A stretch of DNA of 6,983 nucleotides from Rhizobacter sp. (GTDB lineage Bacteria; Pseudomonadota; Gammaproteobacteria; Burkholderiales; Burkholderiaceae_C): positions 1 to 6,983 of the forward strand of contig JANYFX010000381.1 of NCBI GenBank assembly GCA_025359585.1, in the 5' to 3' direction. The notes under the pieces are model-generated. The model did not search any database. It was not told where the DNA came from and saw nothing but the letters and a program-made list of their open reading frames with translations. Both the position numbers and the translations under genes were made by a program. Positions 1 through 6,983 of this stretch are shown one piece after another; positions within the stretch are counted from its first letter, which is position 1, and each line of letters begins with the position of its first letter.

Positions 1-1492
<1,492 letters not shown>

Positions 1493-1526
1493 GGCGTTCT
1501 CGCAGGCTGGCTTTCTCGGGGAAAGA

Positions 1527-1555
1527 AGAATACTGCAGTGCAGCAATGGCATCAA
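1527..1555 (-). promoter_or_regulatory. Candidate sigma-70 promoter for gltB
   Basis: On the minus strand, TTGATG (1555-1550) and TATTCT (1532-1527) are separated by exactly 17 nt. Each matches the sigma-70 consensus at four of six positions. Transcription would start near 1520, giving a leader of about 28 nt before the gltB ATG at 1492. The -35 box sits just beyond the AT-rich repeat patch at 1562-1629. This is inferred from spacing and position only; gltB is commonly controlled by nitrogen or leucine regulators, and no operator was recognised here. Confidence 0.35.
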
Positions 1556-1561
1556 TCGCTT

Positions 1562-1629
1562 TTAAATGGGGTCAGACACCATTAAGTTTGCCACGACGAA
1601 TCTTTGCTTATTAAATGGGGCCACATTAA
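1562..1629. repeat. Two TTAAATGGGG-led repeats in an AT-rich patch (RAYT-linked, REP-like)
   Basis: Copy A occupies 1562-1585: TTAAATGGGG followed by TCAGACACCATTAA. Copy B occupies 1611-1629: TTAAATGGGG followed by CCACATTAA. The leading 10 bases are identical and lie 49 bp apart in the same orientation. Both copies end in CA plus ATTAA, so each is also an imperfect inverted repeat (TTAA(A)TG...CA(T)TTAA) able to form a small hairpin. The patch is AT-rich in an otherwise GC-rich window. From memory, sequences like AATGGGGTCAGACACCATTAA are widespread in Betaproteobacteria next to Y1-type transposase genes. Here the patch lies between the stop of such a gene (1650) and gltB. It could be a mobilised REP-like element or the remnant end of an element. 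There is no run of T after the hairpin that would make a convincing intrinsic terminator. Confidence 0.6.
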
Positions 1630-1649
1630 ATTCCCGCCCGCTGCAGACC

Positions 1650-2348
1650 TTAGATCGCCTTGCGCGGCCGACCGCGTGTGCCTGCAACAAGGCGCCTCGG
1701 GGTGTCCAGAGCGAGGCTAGCAATAAACTCGCCAGGCCCCATCGCCCAGCCCCTCAGGGTGGTGGCCTCAACCCGCGTCAGTTCGCCCTTCGCGAGCGGC
1801 GACTCCAGCAACGCGGCGTAAGCCGCCTCGCGCTCGAACGGCGTGTTGCCCAGCAGCCAGTAGCCGGACGCGGGCGGCACGCTGGCCAGCAGCGAATTGC
1901 TCCGAACGCCTGCGTGGTGAGCCGCGCTCGACCACGCGAAGTCCACCATCAGGCCAGAAACACCGGATCGGCGCGGCGCTTGTTCGATATAGAGCATGCA
2001 AGTCAGCAGATCGGCGGCGCCCCCGACCGGCGCGGCCCGGAAGCGGCTTTGCCACAAAGCACCGCTGCGCCCGTGGCGGCGATTGAAGGCGCCGACATAA
2101 AAGCGGGCCAGCGCCTGCATCATGCGGCCCAGGTCTTCCGCCACAGTGGGCGTGGCCAGCAGCTGAACCTCGTCGCCCAGCAAGACACAGGCATGAATCG
2201 CCACGTGGTTCTCCGCACCACTGCGCCGCAACGCGTCCAGAAACAGCGTGTGGTCGGCAGCATCGACGAAGGCCTCGCTTCCGGACACGGCGCGCAGGCT
2301 CACATGATGAGCCAGGCCTGCGACGACGAGACGGCTGAGACGGGCCAT
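1650..2348 (-). CDS. REP-associated tyrosine transposase (RAYT)-like protein with degenerate HUH motif
   Basis: 232-residue protein of the Y1 transposase superfamily (IS200-like/RAYT, COG1943 type). Active members nick single-stranded DNA at REP-like hairpins using an HUH metal site and one tyrosine. Family hallmarks seen are MARLSRLVVAGLAHHV at the start, FNRRHGRSGALWQSRFRA (88-105), CMLYIEQAP (117-125, with the candidate tyrosine at 120), WSSAAHHAG (139-147), LGNTPFEREAAY (166-177) and the basic tail RGRPRK (225-230). The catalytic segment is altered: where the family has NHFHLL, this protein has DEVQLL (59-64), so both histidines are lost (Glu60, Gln62). RGN after HHV and the NP after YI are also missing. 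The frame is nonetheless uninterrupted. ATG 2348 was chosen because homologues begin with MARLPRL. A TTG at 2426 would add 26 residues that resemble nothing known to me. No clear ribosome binding site is visible. The gene starts 83 nt after the TonB-like stop. It may be a domesticated DNA-binding protein or an early-decaying transposase. Confidence 0.85.
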   Translation of the reverse strand: MARLSRLVVAGLAHHVSLRAVSGSEAFVDAADHTLFLDALRRSGAENHVAIHACVLLGDEVQLLATPTVAEDLGRMMQALARFYVGAFNRRHGRSGALWQSRFRAAPVGGAADLLTCMLYIEQAPRRSGVSGLMVDFAWSSAAHHAGVRSNSLLASVPPASGYWLLGNTPFEREAAYAALLESPLAKGELTRVEATTLRGWAMGPGEFIASLALDTPRRLVAGTRGRPRKAI

Positions 2349-2431
2349 GCGGAGCAACAGTATGGGCAGGTGCCCGAGGCGGCAACTGTAGCCAAGACGC
2401 TGGCGCTCCTGCGCCACGCTGTTCAAATCGC

Positions 2432-3163
2432 TCAGTAGCTTCGGCCGGAAACCCTGCCCCGGTTGGTCGGCGTGAACATCACTTCGATAGTGATCTGGCT
2501 CTTCACCGCCACACCGAGCATCCGGCCCGGAGAGAACTTCGCCTTGCCGAAGGCTTCGAGCGCCGACCGTTCGAACAGGCCGGCGGGGTAGGCACGCACC
2601 ACCGCCGCGTTGTCGACTCTACCGGCCTCATTGATGAGCAGGCGCAACACTACCGAGCCTTCCTGTTGTTTTGCTTCTTCAGGGTAGGTGGGGTCAACGT
2701 CTTCGAGCGGGCGAGGCCCAGGGTCGAGTTGGCCGCCGGCGAAGTAGTCGGGCGCAGGCGGAAGCCCGGGTTCGGGCAATGGCGCGAGCAATCTGGCAAC
2801 TGCCGTCGGCGGCGACTTCGCAACCACACCCGACGCCATCACAGAAGGCGCCGAAACGACCTCGACTCCTCGGCCTCGGGTGGCCTGTGCACCGACCGGC
2901 GGGGGCAACGCCTCGGGCGCCACCGGGAGCGGGGCAGCGCTGCTGGCCGTGCTCACCGTTTCCCGGGTGAGCATGCGCACGATCATCGCCGGCGCGGCTT
3001 CCTGCACCGCGCTGCCGATCAGCATCGGGCGACTTGGCGCCAACAGCAACGCATGCAAGCCCAGCGCGAGAACACCTGCCACCAACACCCGCAACCGCCC
3101 CGCGCCCTGAGGCGCGAGGCCGGCGCCCCAAGCCAGCGGCGATGCAGTCGTCGGGTTGGTCAC
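2432..3163 (-). CDS. TonB-like protein (energy transducer TonB C-terminal domain)
   Basis: 243-residue inner-membrane-anchored periplasmic protein. Residues 1-22 are a short cytoplasmic segment, followed by one transmembrane helix at about 24-42 (LRVLVAGVLALGLHALLL). It keeps the TonB-type His (His37), but the Ser normally four residues earlier is Ala33. Residues 76-152 form a Pro/Ala-rich periplasmic linker. Residues 153-231 form the TonB C-terminal domain, with YPEEA, GSVVLRLLINEAGRV, ALEAFGKAKFSPG and AVKSQITIEV. TonB proteins transmit ExbB/ExbD-derived energy to outer-membrane receptors; neither ExbBD nor a receptor is in the window. The start is GTG 3163, since the next in-frame candidates fall inside the membrane helix. 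The Shine-Dalgarno is weak (GAG about 5 nt upstream). It lies 12 nt after the pilY1 stop, so co-transcription and a role linked to type IV pili are plausible but unproven. Confidence 0.87.
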   Translation of the reverse strand: MTNPTTASPLAWGAGLAPQGAGRLRVLVAGVLALGLHALLLAPSRPMLIGSAVQEAAPAMIVRMLTRETVSTASSAAPLPVAPEALPPPVGAQATRGRGVEVVSAPSVMASGVVAKSPPTAVARLLAPLPEPGLPPAPDYFAGGQLDPGPRPLEDVDPTYPEEAKQQEGSVVLRLLINEAGRVDNAAVVRAYPAGLFERSALEAFGKAKFSPGRMLGVAVKSQITIEVMFTPTNRGRVSGRSY

Positions 3164-3175
3164 CTCACTCGGCGC

Positions 3176-6100
3176 TTACTGAGCGATCTCGCGCCAGCTG
3201 ATGCGGTTACCACGGGCCTCGGACGGGCCGACCGGGAGCGGAGCAGCGGTGGTGTTTCCGTCGCTGGTGCGGACTTCGGTCTTGCGCGTTTTGTCCGGCA
3301 ACTGGGTAGGCGATGCATCAACGATCAGTCCGCCGTCGAACTTGACCGACACGCTGCTGTTCGGGCTCGTCGATACAGCGAGGCCCGTGCTGTAGTTCAG
3401 GAAATTGAGCCAGCCGTAACCCCCCGAACTGCAGGCCGTGCTCTGCGGCACATTGCTGGCAACGATCAGGGTGCCGAGCACCAGCTCCATCTTGACGTTG
3501 ACGCGCTCGCCCGAGTCGGGAAGGTTGACCACCCAGCCAGACGACGTGCCGCACTGCGCCGTGGTTCCGGTGCATGCGATGGTCCGGTACGCTGACGGGC
3601 CGGAACCCACCTGGCTCATCGCGAGCGGCCTCAGCACGGAACGCAGATTCGCATAGCCGGGGTTGCCCGTCATTGGATCGACGATCCCGTAGACGGACTG
3701 CACTTGAAGATCGGCGACGTCAGAGGCTCCCAAGAGGCGCCCGGTGGCAATGAAGACCATCGGCTTGCCACCCGTTTCTGCCAGCTCCGGACGCACGGTG
3801 ATCGGCTCGACGTTGCCCGCCGGGTCCTTGGTCGTCCCGATCAGCGACGCTTCGAGTCCACTCGGTGCGATGTTGTTGTTGACATCGAAGCGCCACACGT
3901 TGCCCAGCATATCGCCGCCATAAACACGCAGCGTGGTGTTGTTGACGTTCGTGTTGTCGACGAAGTTGTTGATCTGACCCAAGCCGCTCGGCGTGGTGGC
4001 GTCGCCGACACCGGTCGAGAGCTTGCTGATGATCTGGCCTGTGACCGCGTCGAGCACGTAGAGATAGCCCACACCGTCACCCGCCACCGCAGGCGCGCTG
4101 ATGTTGTTGTAGCCCGAGGTGAACATCACCACCCACTTGCCGTTCGTGAGCTTGCTGATCACGGGCCGACCGAAGGTGTAGCCGAGGTGGCAGTCGGAGC
4201 CCGCCGTTGCCGGGGTCCCGTCGTAGCAGGTGCTGCTCCACTTGAATTCCCACAGGCCCTTGGGCGCAATCGGGTTGGTCACGTCGAGCGCGTAGTAGCC
4301 CTTGCCACCGGCGTTCAGGCCGCCGACCAGCACCGTCCTCCACGACCCTGCGCCGGTGTCGAAGACATCACCCGCTGTCGGCGTGCCGTCGACCGAGTAC
4401 TGGTGCGTGTTCTTGTAGTTCGCGTCTGCCAGCTTGTACAGGTTGGGCAACACGGCGCTGGGAATGATGGCCCAGGCTTCCTTGCCGCCGTTGAGGTCGG
4501 CGACGGTGGTGCCGGCGTAGAACGCATGCAACATGCCGTCGTTCGCCGCTGAATACACCATCGGCGTGCGGCCGGCATTGGCGGCCTTGAAGGCCTGGTA
4601 GCCAGGGTCGCCGTAGTCGGCGAACGGCGCTTTCACGTAGACCGGCTGTGCATTGACGATGTCACCCAGCACATGTTCACGAGCACGGTACAGCTTGCCC
4701 GCAACACCCGTCTCGAAGTCTTCGTTGCCCCGCTGGCCACGCAGAAAGTTGACCAGGTTGGCACCGGAAGCGGCGCTGCGCTGGTCGACCGTGGAACCGG
4801 AACCATCGGTCATGCTCGGGTACTGGCTCAACACCGTGATGTTGGTGCCCTGGAAGTAGCCACGCTCGGTCGAGTTCAGGCCGGTGTCGGCGCCGCCGGT
4901 CGGCGCCATGCCAGCGTCGCAGGCCTGGGTGTTCCAGCTGAAGTTCACCTTGTTGTCGGTCGCACCGGCGCGCAGCAGGTAGATCTTCCGGTTGTCGCAC
5001 TGTGCCCCTGTCACCGCATCGAGCTTCGCCTGCGCTGACCACACCGGCGCCCCCGGCACGACCGCACCGGTCACCGGGTCGATCGACGTGGTTCCGATGG
5101 TGCCGGTGACGAGGTCGATCAGTTCGGCCCGCAAATCGCCGGTCCATTTCGAGGTGACATAGTCCGCGACGAACGCGAAGTTGTCTCCAGCGACCGGCTG
5201 CAAGCTGGACGCGCTGGCGCCCGAACCTGCCGCCAAGCGTGCCGTGATGCCGGCCAGTGCGCCGCTCAGACCAGCGATCACCGATGTCGGGTTGCCGGCA
5301 CTGAAGTACTGACCGCGGCCGTTGACGGCGGTGTGCCAGTAGTCGTCGATCGAGCGCGCGTTGTTCCAGTTGTCCTGGTTGCTGTAGTCGATCGCCGGAT
5401 CGGGCCAGATCGGCCAGCCCTTGGCGCCGGTACGGATGTCGGCGAAGTCGCCGGTCGTTGCCGCCGAGCTGCGGTAATCAGACCGGTAGTTCAGGGTGCC
5501 CGAGACGCCGAGCGCGATCGTGAACGTGGTCATGTGCTGCCACGTGGCGCGGTCGTCTTCCGGCCCGCCACCGATCGCGGGCACGCTGCCCGGCCCGGTG
5601 TTGGGCCAGGTGGCGCCCGGCCTCAGGTCGGTCACGTAGTAGTACTGCGCCACGTCGGCCAGCGAGTTGGTGCTGCCGCCGACCACCGACACACTGGTCA
5701 CGCAGGGCCAGCCGGTCGTGCAAGACGCTGCCGACGCCGTCGCCAAGGGTGGCTCGGCTGGAGCCGGACGATAAGGGTTGGGAACCGGCAACGCGGGAGG
5801 CGTGGCCAGACCAGTGACATAACAGACGTTGTCGGTCTCTTGCGCAGTCAGCGTGGACGTCGGCCCCGCTGACGGCGAACCGATCGGAGTGCTGCCGCTG
5901 AAGTTCTGCAGGACGCTTGTGATGGTCGAGTCATACACACGCTTCAGGCCGGGCGCAGGCCCGGTTGCACAGGACGTGGTGATGTAGTTGGGGGCACCGG
6001 TATTGCCGTTGGTGCAGGCCAGCACGGGCGTCGGGCCGGTACCGGGGCCATCGGTGCAAGCCGTGTTGATGTAAGCGGGGCCGGGGCCGACGCCCGGGGT

Positions 6101-6983
6101 GCAGGTCGCGACCGGAGTGGCTGGCGTGCCGGGCACTTCAACGCAGGTCGTGTTGAGGTAGTTCGGAGCGCCGGTGGTCGTAAAGCCGGGCGTGCACGAA
6201 GCCACGAACGCCGCCGGCACCGTGGTGGTGTTGCAGGTGGTGTCGACGTAGCTGTTGGCTGCGGTCGCCGGGTCGACGACGCAGGCTGCCGGGCTTGCCC
6301 GGTAGACGTTGGTCGTCGTGAGCGCACAGGTGGTCTGGATGAAGTTGGGCGACGGGCCGGTCGTGGTGCCCGGGGTGCATGTGGCCACACCGACGGCCGC
6401 AGTCGTCACGGGCGTCGGGCAGGTGGTCACCAGGAAGCTCGGCGATGCCGCCGTGCCCGCCGTGCAACTCGCCACCGGCACGTTGGAGGTGAGGTTGTTC
6501 TGCGTGCAGGTGGTGTAGACAAAGCTGCCATTGACCGAAACGCCCGGCGTGCAGGCCGGCGCGTTCACTGTCGGCGTGGTCACCGTGGTGCAGCCGATGG
6601 TCGTGTACTGGTTGCCGGGCGCTGCCGTCTGATTGGTACACACCGGCGTGGCCGCCACCGGCACCGTGTTGTTGTTGTAGGTACAGGTCGAGGTGAGGTA
6701 GTTCGGCGCAGGCCCGGTCGTTGTGCCCGGAACGCAGGTGAGCACACCGACCGCGGGCGTGACGACAGGCGTGCAGACCGTGACGACGTAGTTCGGCGGC
6801 CCGCTGTTGCCGGGCACGCAGGCGGCCACCGGCACGGCTGGCGTGGTGACCTGGGTGCAGGTCGTGTAGACCCAGTTCGGCGCGCCGTTGTTCGTGGTGC
6901 CCAGCGTGCACGAGGCGACCGGCGTCGGTGGTGTCGTGAAGGTGTTGCAATCGATTCGAACGTAGCTGTTGAGCGAGGTCGGC
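3176..6983 (-). CDS. pilY1: Type IV pilus tip-associated adhesin/biogenesis protein of the PilY1/PilC family, 5' end outside window
   Basis: PilY1/PilC proteins are secreted, sit at or near the pilus tip, and control pilus extension, adhesion and surface sensing. 1268 residues are visible; the frame is open to the window edge, so the start, signal peptide and any von Willebrand A domain lie upstream. Numbering visible residues: 1-338 form a Cys/Thr/Pro-rich tandem repeat array. Then comes a Pro-rich linker and the family's middle region, with ADVAQYYYVTDLRPG (YYY at 447-449), WQHMTTFTIALGVSGTL (from 481) and DDYWHTAVNGRGQYFSAGNP. From about 765 the C-terminal beta-propeller (Neisseria PilC C-terminal type) begins, with LGDIVNAQPVYV (772-783), YSAANDGMLHAF (NDG at 814-816), GGKGYYALDVTNP and VYGGDMLGNVWRFDV (Asp1024). 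The protein ends in a Cys-containing C-terminal module and NRISWREIAQ. No RGD is present in the visible part. A GTG at 6835 is not the start: the same repeat pattern continues upstream of it. The gene is probably the last of a minor-pilin operon outside the window and is followed by the tonB-like gene. Confidence 0.96.
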   Translation of the reverse strand, partial: PTSLNSYVRIDCNTFTTPPTPVASCTLGTTNNGAPNWVYTTCTQVTTPAVPVAACVPGNSGPPNYVVTVCTPVVTPAVGVLTCVPGTTTGPAPNYLTSTCTYNNNTVPVAATPVCTNQTAAPGNQYTTIGCTTVTTPTVNAPACTPGVSVNGSFVYTTCTQNNLTSNVPVASCTAGTAASPSFLVTTCPTPVTTAAVGVATCTPGTTTGPSPNFIQTTCALTTTNVYRASPAACVVDPATAANSYVDTTCNTTTVPAAFVASCTPGFTTTGAPNYLNTTCVEVPGTPATPVATCTPGVGPGPAYINTACTDGPGTGPTPVLACTNGNTGAPNYITTSCATGPAPGLKRVYDSTITSVLQNFSGSTPIGSPSAGPTSTLTAQETDNVCYVTGLATPPALPVPNPYRPAPAEPPLATASAASCTTGWPCVTSVSVVGGSTNSLADVAQYYYVTDLRPGATWPNTGPGSVPAIGGGPEDDRATWQHMTTFTIALGVSGTLNYRSDYRSSAATTGDFADIRTGAKGWPIWPDPAIDYSNQDNWNNARSIDDYWHTAVNGRGQYFSAGNPTSVIAGLSGALAGITARLAAGSGASASSLQPVAGDNFAFVADYVTSKWTGDLRAELIDLVTGTIGTTSIDPVTGAVVPGAPVWSAQAKLDAVTGAQCDNRKIYLLRAGATDNKVNFSWNTQACDAGMAPTGGADTGLNSTERGYFQGTNITVLSQYPSMTDGSGSTVDQRSAASGANLVNFLRGQRGNEDFETGVAGKLYRAREHVLGDIVNAQPVYVKAPFADYGDPGYQAFKAANAGRTPMVYSAANDGMLHAFYAGTTVADLNGGKEAWAIIPSAVLPNLYKLADANYKNTHQYSVDGTPTAGDVFDTGAGSWRTVLVGGLNAGGKGYYALDVTNPIAPKGLWEFKWSSTCYDGTPATAGSDCHLGYTFGRPVISKLTNGKWVVMFTSGYNNISAPAVAGDGVGYLYVLDAVTGQIISKLSTGVGDATTPSGLGQINNFVDNTNVNNTTLRVYGGDMLGNVWRFDVNNNIAPSGLEASLIGTTKDPAGNVEPITVRPELAETGGKPMVFIATGRLLGASDVADLQVQSVYGIVDPMTGNPGYANLRSVLRPLAMSQVGSGPSAYRTIACTGTTAQCGTSSGWVVNLPDSGERVNVKMELVLGTLIVASNVPQSTACSSGGYGWLNFLNYSTGLAVSTSPNSSVSVKFDGGLIVDASPTQLPDKTRKTEVRTSDGNTTAAPLPVGPSEARGNRISWREIAQ
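5969..6983 (-). repeat. Cys-rich tandem repeat array within pilY1 (10 complete units plus partial units at both ends)
   Basis: Direct reading gives about 11 repeat units of 28-32 residues (84-96 bp). The pattern is C-[TV]-P-G-x(n)-P-N-[YF]-x-x-T-T-C-T-x(n)-P-V-A-x-C, with 23 cysteines visible. Unit-opening Cys codons end at 6910, 6820, 6736, 6640, 6553, 6466, 6379, 6283, 6196, 6103 and 6016. The last half unit ends at 5969, and the first visible one is cut by the window edge. Cys spacings alternate between 15-17 residues inside a unit and 13-15 residues between halves. Each unit length is a multiple of 3, so gain or loss of units keeps the frame. The regular cysteine pairs and the Thr/Pro content suggest an extended, disulfide-stapled extracellular stalk. 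That structural role is inference; I do not recognise a named domain. Confidence 0.85.

Noticed and set aside
1562..1649. Complete insertion sequence bounded by terminal inverted repeats around the transposase homologue
   Set aside because: The TTAAATGGGG repeats occur on one side only, between 1562 and 1629. No matching copy was seen between 2349 and 2431, and no target-site duplication is evident.
2401..2416. Perfect 6-bp hairpin (TGGCGC/GCGCCA with a 4-nt loop) after the tonB-like stop, considered as a terminator
   Set aside because: It is short and has no T tract on the transcribed side. Such GC hairpins are expected by chance in this base composition.
1566..2438. Plus-strand open frame of 290 codons antisense to the transposase homologue
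   Set aside because: It begins inside the AT-rich repeat and its translation has no recognisable motifs. The minus-strand frame at the same place has clear Y1 transposase family signatures.
2666..3595. Plus-strand open frame of 309 codons across the tonB-like gene and the pilY1 3' end
   Set aside because: It is Arg-rich, has no domain, and spans the junction of two well-supported minus-strand genes.
3704..4552. Plus-strand open frame of 282 codons inside pilY1
   Set aside because: It is antisense to the conserved propeller and its composition (Arg/His/Val-rich) is typical of GC-driven shadow frames.
6138..6950. Long open frame of 270 codons on the minus strand overlapping the pilY1 repeat array
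   Set aside because: It is an out-of-frame shadow of the GC-rich, strongly repetitive array. Its His/Arg/Gly-rich translation has no domain character, while the pilY1 frame continues through with family-like features.
5969..6983. CRISPR or other non-coding tandem array
   Set aside because: Units have no constant-length identical repeats with unique spacers. The periodicity is at the protein level, in frame, with conserved Cys, PG and TTC residues.

Overview
The window reads as part of a GC-rich betaproteobacterial chromosome, most likely order Burkholderiales. The basis is the close match, from memory of the families, of the glutamate synthase N-terminus, the PilY1 C-terminus and the TonB-like domain to proteins of that order, plus the strong G/C third-position bias. 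No species can be named from sequence alone. All four genes lie on the minus strand, so transcription runs from high to low coordinates.

Layout in transcription order. (1) 6983-3176: a type IV pilus tip-associated protein of the PilY1/PilC family, 5' end outside the window (1268 residues visible). Its visible N-terminal third is a cysteine-, threonine- and proline-rich tandem repeat array. The rest is the PilY1 linker region and C-terminal beta-propeller. (2) 3163-2432: a small membrane-anchored protein with a TonB-type C-terminal domain, starting 12 nt after the pilY1 stop and so probably co-transcribed with it. (3) 2348-1650: a REP-associated tyrosine transposase (RAYT, Y1/HUH superfamily) homologue. 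Its reading frame is intact but both HUH histidines are replaced. (4) 1492-1, running off the window: the first 497 codons of gltB, the large subunit of NADPH-dependent glutamate synthase.

The only sizeable non-coding stretch is the 157 bp between the transposase homologue and gltB (1493-1649). It holds an AT-rich patch with two copies of a TTAAATGGGG-led repeat of the kind linked to these transposases, and a plausible sigma-70 promoter for gltB immediately beyond it. No RNA genes, CRISPR arrays or complete insertion sequences were seen.

The genes form three functional blocks rather than one pathway: type IV pilus adhesion/biogenesis with a TonB-like partner, a possibly domesticated RAYT, and ammonia assimilation. 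The most unusual element is the PilY1 repeat array. Its cysteine spacing shows a higher-order period of four units (about 119 residues, 357 bp), which suggests growth by duplication of four-unit blocks.
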